From Euglena gracilis (Eukaryota > Euglenida > Euglenophyceae > Euglenales), in NCBI GenBank assembly GCA_039621445.1, contig CP154954.1, positions 29,521,411 through 29,585,410 of the forward strand: a stretch of DNA of 64,000 nt, given 5' to 3'. This document shows positions 44,641 through 54,769 of this stretch, piece by piece (positions within the stretch are counted from its first letter, which is position 1; the number at the start of each line of letters is the position of its first letter). Under the pieces are notes generated by a model, which was not told the DNA's origin, ran no database searches, and worked only from the letters and a program-made list of their open reading frames with translations. The translations under genes were made by a program, and so were the position numbers.

Positions 44641-45429
44641 TCTGAACAGAGTGACCCGCCTCAGGTCCAGCCAGGGTCCAGCCCCCCTCGGGGGGGGAAA
44701 CCAGTCCAAATTTCTAGTCGAGCCCACCCCCCATCCAGCAACCTAAATTTTCTGGCTCTGAGCCTGCTTTGTCGTCGAAGGGTGGGGCCCCGCCAGCTTT
44801 TTTTCAAGCCAGCCAGCTTGTGGACCTCCCCCAATGTTGGGTCCGACCTGCGATGCCGGGCTGGCCTGAAATACCCACCAGCCCCTACCCCCAACCCCCC
44901 GGGGGAGGGGGTCCAAGGGACCCCCCCCCCCCCGGGAGGGGGTCCAAGACTGAAAAAACCCCTGTGGGCGTCTGCAGCACAATTGCCCTGAAAAATGACC
45001 TGCAAGACAGCTTTGAACGTCTGAAATTTTGCGCCTAAAATTTTGAGCTGGACCTTGCAAAAAGGGGCTGGCTGGCAGGGCCAGCACCCCCCTTGGGGTG
45101 CTGCAGCAGCTGGGCTGGGCCAAAATCGGGGCTGGCAGCAGCAGCAGCCCCCTCCCCCCCCCCCCGGGGGGGTCTTAAAGAGATGCATGCTGCTGGCTGG
45201 TGGACCCCCCCCCCCAAAGGGGTCCCCCATCTGCTGTTGAGCCAAGCTTGAACCAGGCTGAAATTGACCAACCCTGGGGGGGGGGAGGGGGTCTTGGAAT
45301 GCCCTGGAGTGCCTGGTGGTGGGCCAAATGCCCAAAGATGGCCTTTTCTGGGCATACGGCGCTGGAAGTGCTCTGGCCAAGTGCCCAGGCACTTTTGGCT
45401 ATGCCCCCCCCGGGCAAGCACCTCTGATG

Positions 45430-45535
45430 ATGCAGGGCGATGCTGGGCGATGCTGGGCGATGCTGGATTTTTGGAGACCAGAGGTGGGGTTCCGATGCTG
45501 GGCGATGCAGGGCGATGCTGGGCGATGCTAGCATT
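45430..45535. repeat. GGGCGATGCT minisatellite
   Basis: Repeats of GATGCTGGGC at 45,433-45,465 and 45,494-45,530; the same unit reappears at 46,890-46,916. Flanks are unrelated, so the motif is dispersed as well as tandem. Confidence 0.7.
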
Positions 45536-45903
45536 TTTTTGTATATTTTGGAGAATTGAACTTTTTTCGGGATAATTTTCCCACAAAGCTCCAGTTTTAC
45601 ACCCATTTTGGCCATAGTGGGTCAATTTTTGCTAATTTGGGGGCTATTTATCACTGATTTGGCAAATATTGGGCTAATTGGGGCCTTTTTGAGCAGATTT
45701 TATGGCATTTTTGGCCATTTTGCGCCTTCTTGGTGATTTTGGGTCATTTTTCACAATCTTTTGTGGACATTGTTGGCGTTTTTGGGTAAATTTTGGTATT
45801 TTGGTTGCTTTTGGGGGCTTTTTGTGGTCAATTTGGGCTTTTTGTGGCCATTTTTTGGGCTTTTGTGGTTATTTTGGCTTGGTCAGGAGCCAACGGATGA
45901 ATA

Positions 45904-46398
45904 CTGGACAGATAATGGACAAGATGCAGATGCTACAAGATGCCGATGCTGGACAAGATGCAGATGCTGGACAAGATGCAGACACTGGACAAGATGCCGA
46001 TGCTGGACAAACTGGATGCAGTTGCTGGACAAGATGCCAATGCTGGACAAGATGCAGATGTTAGACAAGATGCAGATACTGGACAAGATGCTGATGTTGG
46101 ACAAGATGAACTGGATGCAGACACTGGACAGCATGCAGATGGTGGGACAAGATGCAGTTGCTGGACAAGAAGCAGATGCTAGACAAGATGCCGATGCTGG
46201 ACAAGATGAATTGGATGCAGACACTGGACAACATGCAGATGGTGGGACAAGATGCAGTTGCTGGACAAGAAGTGGATGGTGGACAAGATGCAGTTGCTGG
46301 ACAAGAAGCAGATGCTGGACAAGATGCAGATGCTAGACAACTTGCAGATACTGGACAAGATGCAGATACTGAACAAGATGCAGATGGACAAGATGGGG
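45904..46398. repeat. 18-bp minisatellite, unit GGACAAGATGCAGATGCT
   Basis: About 27 diverged copies. Because the unit is a multiple of 3, several frames stay open and give repeat peptides (DADAGQ or MLDKMQ on plus, SASCP on minus). No conserved start or neighbouring gene supports coding. Confidence 0.85.
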
Positions 46399-46520
46399 TG
46401 CCACCCTCCACCCTCCAGCACAACAACTGTTTTGGATTTTGTTTGTCTGACCGGCAAGAGGCTTGCAACTTGCAGTCGATGTTGCCATCTCACAGGCCTG
46501 CACCACATCCACACACCACG

Positions 46521-46850
46521 GCAAAAGCAGCAAACGTGGTCAAGAAGCAGTCAAAATTGGTCAAAAGGCAGCAAATGTGGGCAACAGTGGTCAAAAAGCA
46601 GTCAAAAGTGGTCAAAAAGCAGGCAAAAGGGGCCAAAAGTGGTCAAAAAGCATCAAAAGTGATCAAAAAGCTGCAAAGGTGGTTGGAAATGGGCAAAGGT
46701 GGGCAAAAAGCAGCAAAAGTGGTCAAGAAGCAGTCAAAATTGGTCAAAAGGCAGCAAATGTGGGCAACGGTGGTCAATGTGGGGAAAAAGCGTCAAAAAG
46801 CAACCAAAGATGGCCAAAAGTAACCAAAAGTGGGCTAGAGCGGCAGAAGC
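46521..46850. repeat. GTCAAAAAGCAG / CAAAAGTG minisatellite
   Basis: Imperfect repeats of about 20-21 bp built from GTCAAAAAGCAGTCAAAAGTG-like units, with a longer internal duplication (46,524-46,590 against 46,700-46,770). Open frames here are repeat-derived. Confidence 0.8.
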
Positions 46851-47337
46851 AGCAGGCATCATAGGTACACCTTCAAGGGCTCCAAAGGCGATGCTGGGCG
46901 ATGCTGGGCGATGCTGCGCCCAAGGGCATGGGTGACCAGAGGTGCTTGCCCCCGGGAGGTCGGATCTGCGTGCCTTGGAGTGCCTGCCCAGGCAGCCCCC
47001 CCCCCCCCCCAGGGTGGGGTCGGCACTGCCTTTAATCAGCCTCATACCAAAAAGTCGAAGGCAGCCTGCCTTCTACTCGGCCCCCAGGGGAAGGCAAGGG
47101 GGGGGTCGTATGAGGAACCCCGGTCCGACGTCGGGGGAAAGTCTGGGTTATTTCCGGGGGATAGTTCCGACCGGATTCTTGGAGGATCACCATTTTTAGG
47201 AAATTCAGAATTTACGGTGAATTTTTGGTAAAATTCCGAAAAAGCGCGACCTAAAAATTTCTTCTGGGACGGGGACCAAACTGAGCCAGCTTCCCCCCCC
47301 CCCGGGTCTTTGAGAAAACCCCAAGTGCAATAATTTT

Positions 47338-47592
47338 CTAGCTGAAGTAGAACTGCACAAATTTTTCTCTTTTGACCGAAACACCCACGCACTCCTGGCA
47401 GATTGGGACCTCCTTTTGTAAGCCGAAAAACTGACCATAAACATCTAAAGTGAAATTCCTTCTGCGTTGAAAGAGATCTTCCACCCAAAGAAAATGCTTC
47501 GGGGTACCTGATGGAATAACGGAAACAAATGAAAGCCCTGCAACCCAAAGCTCTGCATCCCGCCATTGTTTTGTCTGTGCTTTGCTTACCAT
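47338..47592 (-). CDS. Unassigned coding-like segment
   Basis: The minus frame contains DAELWVAGLSFVSVIP, HFLWVEDLFQRRRNFTLDV and CQECVGVSVKREKFVQFYF, with balanced composition unlike the surrounding repeats. A GTAAGC donor-like site lies at its upstream edge (47,590-47,595) and a second open segment continues upstream to 47,674, so it may be part of a split gene. No family recognised. Downstream, from 47,320, C runs begin. Confidence 0.3.
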   Translation of the reverse strand: MVSKAQTKQWRDAELWVAGLSFVSVIPSGTPKHFLWVEDLFQRRRNFTLDVYGQFFGLQKEVPICQECVGVSVKREKFVQFYFS

Positions 47593-47734
47593 TAAATGCG
47601 ATTGAACTGAACGATGTTTGCGAATTCAATTCCTGGATCACAGCATGTCCACAACACCCAATTTTGATGGGCACATCTCTGGGCCTCCAAGTTTCACATC
47701 TTCATCAGCAGAGATGGGAGGAAGGCTTTGCTTT

Positions 47735-48105
47735 AAGGCGTACCCCCCTATGTCCAACGACCCCCCTATGTCCAATGACCACCCCCACGGCCAGAGGACA
47801 CTTTTTCGGAGGTTTGACCAAATCTTTGGTCCCGGCGCTTCGCGCCGGGACGAAAAATTTTGCCCAAAAATTGGCCAAAATGCCATTTTTGACACTTTTT
47901 GGGCAAAAATTTGTCAAAATTGCCCAAAATTTTCGGCGCAAAGCGCTGGAAGGGAAAATCTGCGGGTACCCACCAATTTTCTTTTGACACCATGTCCAAC
48001 GACCACCCCCCCCCCGGTCAGAGGACACCTTTTTGGTCACTACCCTATGTCCAACGACCACCCCCCGGGTCAGAGGACAGAGGTTACCGGTCATTGCACA
48101 TAGGG
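47735..48105. repeat. TATGTCCAACGACCACCCCC cassette cluster
   Basis: ATGTCCAACGACC followed by C run and GGTCAGAGGACA occurs at 47,750-47,800, 47,990-48,030 and 48,046-48,080. GGCGCTTCGCGCC-type hairpin cores lie at 47,835 and 47,934. It has the same C-run-plus-hairpin design as the intron MITEs, but I could not define ends. Confidence 0.45.
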
Positions 48106-48284
48106 GGGGGGGTAATTTCCACAAAGCAAGATTTCTTTAAAAGCATTCTGTAATTTTTTTCAGTGTTTTAATGATTTTTTTTCAAATTGCATTTCAAAGA
48201 AAAGTTGAAAACCCCCCGAACTCTCTCTGCCCCGGTACCCTTGGCACGGGGGTAGGACATGCACCTTGGGCTCCGCACCTTTCC

Positions 48285-48575
48285 CTTTGTGAGGCCATGG
48301 CTTTTCGCCAGCGGTGTTGTTTTGTATCGCATTCGTGCATTTTTCGCCGGAGGAGGCATATTCCGAATTAACCTTTGGACACCCAGAAGACAGGAACAGA
48401 CACCTCAATCTGCGCACGACACCTCGGTACAGGTTTCCCCTTGCGAGGCCATGCCTTGCTCGCCGGCGGTGCTGCTTGGACTGTTCGTTGCGCTAGGTTA
48501 GGAGGTCCCGCTTAGTGCCTTTTTTCGCCGGAGTTGGCTGATTCCGATTTTGCCCTTCGACACCCAGAAGAAAGG
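48285..48575 (+). repeat. Repeated 5' leader-like region of a retroelement
   Basis: The pattern GTGAGGCCATG-...-CGCCGGAG.TGGC.GATTCCGA-...-CGACACCCAGAAGA.AGGAAC occurs twice here (48,285-48,395 and 48,437-48,578) and a third time at 52,350-52,490. Head-to-tail leader repeats before an RT fragment suggest a retroelement promoter/leader unit. Confidence 0.4.
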
Positions 48576-48576
48576 A

Positions 48577-49255
48577 ACTTCAAAGACCTCACCAATTGAG
48601 AAAAGGCGAAGACAATCAGTTGATGGCCATGGCGCCCAACATCCAAAAGAGGTCAATGGGGACTGTCAAAGTTTCAAGAGTGGAGCCAACATCAAGAGGG
48701 CCAGTGGGTCCAGATTTACCATCAATAACATCAACAATTTCAAGGCCATTGGGACCATCAAATATCAGAAGGCGGAAAACCCCAGAAGCTAACAGGCTGT
48801 ACCCCAGCAGGGGGTTTCAATGTACAGTGGCAGCCCCAGGGGGATGCCCCCAAAGGGGCGGTAGAGGACAAGGGGGCAACCCCCCCTCAACATTCTTTGT
48901 CGGTGCCCACGGCAGGGGCAAACCAAAACCAGGGGAAAGGGGCCCCTATGGTATGTCAATCGACAACACCAATGACAAAGTGGAGGATCAGAGAGACTGT
49001 GAGCAGAGCATGCACACCCCCCCAGCCACTTTTAGAGAATGCTCAATCCCCAGGGGCACCAGGGGTGCAATGTCCAACACCCCCCACCCAGCACCCAGAA
49101 AATCATCTAGTTGGGAAAATACATTCCATGGAGGAAAAATGGGGAGACACCCCCCTGTACCAGAGACTTCGGAAAAGTCTAAAATGGTGGACAAAAAATG
49201 CCCCCCCAGCAACATGTCAATAAAAAAAATGGAATTCAACTCCCCTGGGTGAATC
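48577..49255 (+). other. Open frames upstream of the RT fragment
   Basis: Frames 48,596-49,252 and 48,897-49,223 are rich in Pro, Ser, Lys and Asn. Position between the leader repeats and the RT fragment suggests a gag-like or linker part of the same element, but no CCHC or other motif is seen. Confidence 0.3.
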
Positions 49256-49262
49256 CCCAAAA

Positions 49263-49614
49263 TTGTCCACCCACCTAAAACCCAGGGCCAACCTGGACCT
49301 GAACCAGGCAGAAAAAACTCTGCTGGATTACGAAAAAACTGGGTCAGTGAAACGAGTTTGGGATTCAGAAACCCAGCATTTGATCCCCTGGTTTTTAATT
49401 TTAAAACCAGAAGGGAGAACAACCAAATGGAGAATGATCAGCGACTGCAGAGACATAAATCAGCAGTTTCAAGTAAAACCCTTTAAGTTGGATCATATCC
49501 AACACATTTTCCCAGTTTTGGAAAAAGGCCACTGGGCAGCAAAAATAGACCTAAAGGATGCCTATTTTCATATTCCATTAATTCCAAGCCTAAGGCCATT
49601 TTTAAGGCATCAGG
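49263..49614 (+). pseudogene. Reverse transcriptase fragment (LTR/DIRS-like)
   Basis: The frame contains KWRMISDCRDINQQF, then PFKLDHIQHIFPVLEKG, then AAKIDLKDAYFHIPL. This is the RT fingers and motif A arrangement of DIRS/Ty3-type elements (D..DIN then DLKDAY.H.P). The catalytic YxDD part is missing: at 49,615 the frame runs into G and C runs. It is a truncated, dead element. Confidence 0.65.
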
Positions 49615-49944
49615 TGGGGGGGGTCGCTGAGCTCTTATCCCTTTATGGGTGAGAGCGAAGCTTACCCCTGGCGAAACCCCCCCTCGACCCCCCCCTCCCC
49701 CCCGCCCCCCCCCCCCGGGCCCCCCCCCGGGTCGGGGCCACCTCGGGAACCGACGGATTATCACCATGATCTTGGCCCGGTACCCGGAATTTTTTTTTTC
49801 AGATGCGAGCGACTGGATTTCTAGTTTCCGAATCACCTGGGTTTGACCCCCAACTCCCCGCCAGGCCCCAGTTATTCACGCGCGAAGGGGTCCAAACTGG
49901 GTAGGATCGGCCCGCCCCCCTGGATAAGCCCCCCCCCCTTTGGA
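49615..49944. other. C/G-run stretch
   Basis: Long C runs with CCCGGG junctions to 49,735, then mixed sequence. No gene or defined repeat boundary seen. Confidence 0.4.
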
Positions 49945-50395
49945 CTTTGCCATTTCGGCCAAAAAAATGTCAATTTTCAAAATATCTCCAAAATGAAGCC
50001 AAATCGAAGGAAATGTCCGGAGACCAAATTTGAAGCCATTGGAACGCCCCATCTGCCGGTATTTTGATTTCCCCGCAACTCCCCGCCTAGCCCTAGATAC
50101 GGCCGTTTTCTTCCCGGATGGCCGTGTTGTGCACTTTTCCCACTGTCCGACTTGGCCGTTTTCGGCCGAAATTCAGCCAAAAATGAATATTTTCAAAATA
50201 TCTCGAAAATGATGCGAAATCAAAGGAAATGTCCGGAGACCTAAATTGAAGCCCTTGGAACGCTCTATTTACTGGGATTTTGTTTTCCCCGCAGCACACC
50301 GCCTAGACCGAGATACGGCCGTTTTTCGGCCAATTTTGGCCATTTTGCACACTTTTCCCACTGTTCGACTCGGCCATTTTCGGTCAAAAAGTCAA
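49945..50395. repeat. Tandem repeat, unit about 205 bp
   Basis: The segment TTTTCAAAATATCTC.AAAATGA followed by GGAAATGTCCGGAGACC and AGATACGGCCGTTTTC occurs at about 49,972-50,110 and 50,190-50,325. Two units and a partial precede the 160-bp satellite. Confidence 0.7.
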
Positions 50396-52120
50396 AAAAA
50401 AGTGGAAAAATTTTTTTTTGCTCGAAACGATGTTTTTTGGCCTCCCGGACCCGGAAAAACTGTTTTTGGGCCGAAAACGACGTTTTTCGACCCGCCAACG
50501 CCCCGTTTTGGGCCGCCGACCCATTGACTTTGGGTCAAAACCGGGTCGAAAAAGTCGAAAAAAATCGAAAAAAATTTTTGCCCGAAACGATGTTTTTTGG
50601 CCTCCCGTACCCGGAAAAACTGTTTTTGAGCTGAAACCGTGTTTGGGCCGATTTCGAGACTTTAAAAGTCTTAAATCTTCGCCCAAAACACGGTTTCAAA
50701 CAAGAACAGTGTTTTGGGCCAAGGTTTTAGGGGGGCCCAGGGGCGACCACGGCGCCTTCGGCGCCGCGGTCCCCGCCCCTGGGCTCCCCCTAACTCTTGG
50801 CCCAAACACAGTTCTTGACACAGAAAACGAGCGTTTTTCGACCCGCCAACGCCCCGTTTTGGGCCGCCGACCCATTGACTTAGGGTCAAAACCGGGTCGA
50901 AAAAGTGGAAAAAATCGAAAAAAAATTTTGCCCGAAACAATTTTTTTTGGCCTCCCGGACCCGGAAAAACTGTTTTTGGGCCGAAAACGACGTTTTTCGA
51001 CCCGCCAACGCCCCGTTTTGGGCCGCCGACCCATTGACTTTGGGTCAAAACCGGGTCGAAAAAGTCGAAAAAAATGGAAAAAAATTTTTTGCCCGAAACG
51101 ATTTTTTTTGGCCTCCCGTACCCAGAAAAACTGTTTTTGAGCCGAAAACGAGCGTTCTTCGACCCGCCAACGCCCCGTTTTGGACCGCCGACCCATTAAC
51201 TTTGGGTCAAAACCGGGTCGAAAAAGTCGAAAAAAATCGAAAATTTTTTTTGCCCGAAACGATGTGTTTTGGCCTCCCCATTGACTTTGGGTCAAAACCG
51301 GGTCGAAAAAGTCGAAAAAAATCGAAAAATTTTTTTGCCCGAAACGATGTTTTTTGGCCTCCCGGACCCGGAAAAACTGTTTTTGAGCTGAAAACGAGCG
51401 TTTTTCGACCCGCCAACGCCCCGTTTTGTGCCGCCGACCCATTGACTTAGGGTCAAAAACGGGTCGAAAAAGTGGAAAAAAGCGAAAAAAAGTTTTTTTT
51501 TTTGCCCGAAACAATGTTTTTTTGGCCTCTCGGACCCAGAATAACTGTTTTTGAGCTGAAAACGAGCGTTTTTCGACCCGCCAACGCCCCGTTTTGGGCC
51601 GCCGACCCATTGACTTAGGGTCAAAACCGGGTCGAAAAAGTGGAAAAAATCGAAAAAAAATTTTTTGCCCGAAACAATGTTTTTTGGCCTCCCGGACCCG
51701 GAAAAACTGTTTTTGAGCTGAAAACGAGCGTTGTTCGACCCGCCAGCGCCCCGTTTTGGGCTGCCGACCCATTGACTTTGGATCAAAACCGGGTCGAAAA
51801 AGTGGAAAAAGATCGAAAAAAATTTTTGCCCGAAAAGATGTTTTTTGGCCTCCCGGACCCGAAAAAAACTGTTTTTTGGCCTCCCGGACCCGAAAAAAAC
51901 TGTTTTTGAGCCGAAAACGAGCGTTTTTCGACCCGCCAGCGCCCCGTTTTGAGCTGCCGACCCATTGACTTTGGGTCAAAACCGGGTCCAAAAAGTGGAA
52001 AAAAATCGAAAAATTTTTTTTGGGCAAAACAATGTTTTTGGGCCTCCCGGACCCAGAAAAACTGCTTTCGAGCCAAAAATGAAGGTTTTTCGACTCACCG
52101 GCGCCTTGTTTCTTGCACAA
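50396..52120. repeat. Satellite array, monomer about 160 bp
   Basis: The marker GACCCATTGACTTTGGG recurs at about 50,519, 50,867, 51,027, 51,187, 51,279, 51,436, 51,606, 51,766 and 51,959. Each unit includes TTTTTTGGCCTCCCGGACCC, CGAGCGTTTTTCGACCCG and CCAACGCCCCGTTTTGGGCC. One unit is partial (51,280), one is enlarged by an internal repeat (51,840-51,900), and one is split by foldbacks (50,632-50,817). The 474-codon minus ORF is read-through of the array. Confidence 0.85.
50632..50817. repeat. Two adjacent foldbacks inside the satellite
   Basis: 50,632-50,698 has arms TGAAACCGTGTTTGGGC and GCCCAAAACACGGTTTCA around GACTTTAAAAGTC. 50,701-50,817 has arms of about 44 bp starting CAAGAACAGTGTTTTGGGCC, with the core GGCGCCTTCGGCGCC at 50,751-50,765. 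They interrupt one satellite monomer. No TSD found, so they may be insertions with decayed TSDs or local rearrangements. Confidence 0.65.
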
Positions 52121-52349
52121 AACCCATGGATTTCAGGCAAAAGAGCTCCATGGAGTGGGCCGGTATGTATGGAGGGGTCAATGAAGGGGTGGTTGCGCGC
52201 TTATTAAGAGCTCAGCACTATTCAAAACCTGGTCACACCCTACCCCCGGGGGGGTCCAGCCAGCCAGCAGCTGGGAGCACCCCCCGGGGGTCGAGTGAAA
52301 ATAAAGTCGGGTCCAGGCTGGCCGGACCATTCGGGCTCCGCACTGCGAG

Positions 52350-53356
52350 ATGGTGAGGCCCTGCTTTCCTTCCGGCTGCTCTGCTCTCGTGTGTTTGTGT
52401 GTGCGTGGGGGGTGCTTCTTACTGCTTTTTATTGCCGGAGTTGGCTGACTCCTAATTTTTGCCCTTCGACCTCAAGGAGAAAGAATTTCAACTCAACGAG
52501 TTCAACAACGTTCAACGGAACGACAAATCAATACAGAGGAGCAAAAGCAATTCAGACGATAAGGAAAAGCAGATGAAGAAAAGTTTGATTTCCATGAATG
52601 ATGCAACATACCTGGTGTCCAGCGTCCCAGCGGAGCGAGAAAGAACCCCAGCAAAGGCAGCAGAAGCTGGAGGAGAAGGAGTTCCAGCAGGCGCGGAGCA
52701 ACCAACATGGAACCAAACTGTTAAGCGGCATTACAAGGAATTTCAAGGAAGAAACCTGAAGTGAAGAAGAGTGGAGGAGCAGCAGGCGCTGGAGACGATG
52801 ACGGGGCAGGAGCAGAGCGCCAGTCCGTGGCTGTCGCATCCCCTCCCACCTTCCATTTTCCCCAAAAAATTTCAATTCCAACAATTGAACGACGGGGACA
52901 GTAGTGGCCGGAAAGTCGAGAAGACAAAGACACCAGTAGCCCACCGCCCAGAGGGAATGAAATGGGAAGACAGGACCGGGAGACCACCCCCCCCCCCGTT
53001 TTCACATCCCCACCCCCCACCAAGGAGGAATATTCCAAGGGAAAATGGACGGCATCAAGGGCATGGAGACCCTTTTCAAAAAGGCTATGGCAGCCATCAT
53101 CACCATCAAGGGCATGGAGCCCAGCTGCAAGGCTATGGAAGCGAGAAGCTCATGCTGCAAAACTGCCAATGTGGAAAGGTATGTCCAGCTTACCCCACAG
53201 CTCTTTCAAATGAACCCCTCAGGAGCTGCACATCAATGCAGCAAGCAGCCTCCCCTTCAAAAGACAGAAGGCCAATGGAGGCCATTGTATTCAAAATAAA
53301 GAGGCCAATGGAGGCCAGGGGAGGCATCAAGACCTCAAGGACAGTGGAGGCCATTT
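52350..53356 (+). other. Second copy of the retroelement leader with low-complexity frames
   Basis: 52,350-52,490 matches the leader repeats at 48,437-48,578 (GCCGGAGTTGGCTGA, TTTTTGCCCTTCGAC). Downstream frames (52,459-52,764 and 52,771-53,361) are rich in Lys, Glu, Gln and Pro. Near 53,260-53,350, GAGGCCAATGGAGGCCA repeats occur. Probably a related element cut off before any RT; no motif seen. Confidence 0.35.
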
Positions 53357-53610
53357 TGTAGGGGGTGTGGGCTTCACCACTCCCACAACCCCCTGGCGGC
53401 TGGCCCCTGGCGCCTGCAGGCCCTGCCACTGGCTGGGATCCATCAATTCACCCAGGGGGCCTGGCACCCACCTGGGACTTTCCTTGTCACTTTTCATTGT
53501 AATCCCACTTCCCAATTCCCAGCGCTGGCACAAATCACAATGCTTCCCAGAACTGAACAACCAAAGTCAAACTGAACATGCTGCTTGCCACTGTAAACAC
53601 AAACACAGAC
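53357..53610. repeat. 250-bp direct repeat A flanking the non-LTR retrotransposon
   Basis: 254 bp from TGTAGGGGGTGTGGG to CACAAACACAGAC. It matches 58,905-59,153 with four substitutions and one 5-bp indel. The poly(T) that marks the retroelement's 3' end starts at the very next base. Best explained as an unusually long target-site duplication. Confidence 0.8.
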
Positions 53611-54121
53611 TTTTTTTTTTGAAGGAATCCACTGAATCCGCTGTTTCCACGGTGGGTAGCACAGCTTCACCCAAACCGTGCCCCGGGCCCAGGGTAACGT
53701 CTCTTTTGGCCCTCGCCACAAGAGGAACCCCCTTGTGACTCCCTGTGCCGCCACAGGTCGCGGGTAGCTTATACTCTGGGTGTAATGTACAAAAGAGTGC
53801 TGAGGGATACTTGTTCAGGGTGCGGAGGTCAGCGGTTAGCGGAAGATGAGCAAAGGTCACCTTCAATATATATCGGGCGGGGTGGGCGGGGTGGGGGGGC
53901 GTTTGTTCCTCTTTGCCACCGGATGGCGTGTCTGTGCCGGGTTTTGGCTTTATTTGTTTCTCTGTTTTGTTTCTCTGCGTGTGCGTCTGTCTGACCCATT
54001 GATTTGCCTTTGGCTTGGCGTGTGGCTCTGCTCAGGGGGCTCAAGGCCTACAGACAGAATATGGTGAGTTTGAGTTTGCCTTTGGCTTGGCATGTGGCCC
54101 TGCTCAGGGGGCTCGAGGCCT
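53611..54121 (-). other. 3' UTR and poly(A) of element 1
   Basis: Read on minus: after the stop at 54,122 come two 72-bp tandem units (TTTGGCTTGGC.TGTGG on plus at 54,009 and 54,081), a GC-rich stretch and the A10 tail. 3'-terminal repeats and poly(A) are usual in non-LTR elements. Confidence 0.65.
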
Positions 54122-54769
54122 TCAGACAGAATATGGTGAGTGGGCAGAAGACAAGGTGATCTCATCCTTGGAAGAATACAAGCTCCAAACGAGCTGTCTG
54201 CTGATTTCTCTGATCAGTGTGAAGGACAGGCCTTGCCAAATATCTGCTTCTGCGGCCCGCCGTTGCCACCCTTCCCGCTGCCCCAGAAGGGCTTTGAGGA
54301 GGGTGGCCATCAAGGAGCGCGCTTCTTGTCCCATGCCCCCGTAGCAATCCATGACGAATGGCATCAACCGCCAGCCCAGTCGTCGGCATGTTGCATCATA
54401 TTTGGCATGCTTTTCAGCTTCCTGGCGTGTTTGCCATTGTGACAGGCTCTCTGCACTTCGCAGCGGATGACTTTGCGCAAGGGTGTGGCGGACTGTCACA
54501 TCCACTGCAACGGGTCCATCACTGTCCAAGCGAGGAATGAAGATATCCCCAGGGCGGGAACGGTCATCGGCTCGTTGTTCTTTACGGGCTGTAAATCCTG
54601 CCTTCTGTGTTGTGGTTGTCAGAAAATCTTGGACAGCCCCGTGCCGCCGGGTAATGAAGTTTGATTTGCAGCAAACGAGGTGATGTCCGAGAAAATCTGA
54701 TTGTCCAAAGCATTTGGGACAGAGGTTGGATCGGATTCCGTTGGTGTGAGAGTCATTCCGAGGGACCAA
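54122..54769 (-). CDS. Zinc-knuckle and restriction-like endonuclease part of element 1
   Basis: Contains CPKCFGQSDFLGHHLVCC (C-x2-C-x9-H-x2-C), then RRHGAVQDFL, then RPGDIFIPRLDSDGPVAVDV and EKHAKYDATCRRLGW. This matches the CCHC plus RPD...D.TV...K..Y endonuclease module at the end of R2/CRE-type RT proteins and cuts the DNA target for primed reverse transcription. It overlaps the RT ORF but lies in another frame. The switch must occur between about 54,759 and 54,721, either by a mutation or by frameshifting. Element 2 keeps the same module at 59,629-60,200. Confidence 0.75.
   Translation of the reverse strand: MVPRNDSHTNGIRSNLCPKCFGQSDFLGHHLVCCKSNFITRRHGAVQDFLTTTTQKAGFTARKEQRADDRSRPGDIFIPRLDSDGPVAVDVTVRHTLAQSHPLRSAESLSQWQTRQEAEKHAKYDATCRRLGWRLMPFVMDCYGGMGQEARSLMATLLKALLGQREGWQRRAAEADIWQGLSFTLIREISRQLVWSLYSSKDEITLSSAHSPYSV

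Noticed and set aside
45904-46398. Open frames of 110-190 codons with DADAGQ or SASCP repeats
   Set aside because: They follow from an 18-bp unit lacking stops in several frames on both strands; no start or neighbour context supports a gene.
50696-52120. 474-codon minus-strand ORF
   Set aside because: It is read-through of the 160-bp satellite; the peptide repeats with the DNA unit and has no domain.
49945-52120. Possible CRISPR array
   Set aside because: Units are contiguous with no unique spacers, and the window is eukaryotic.
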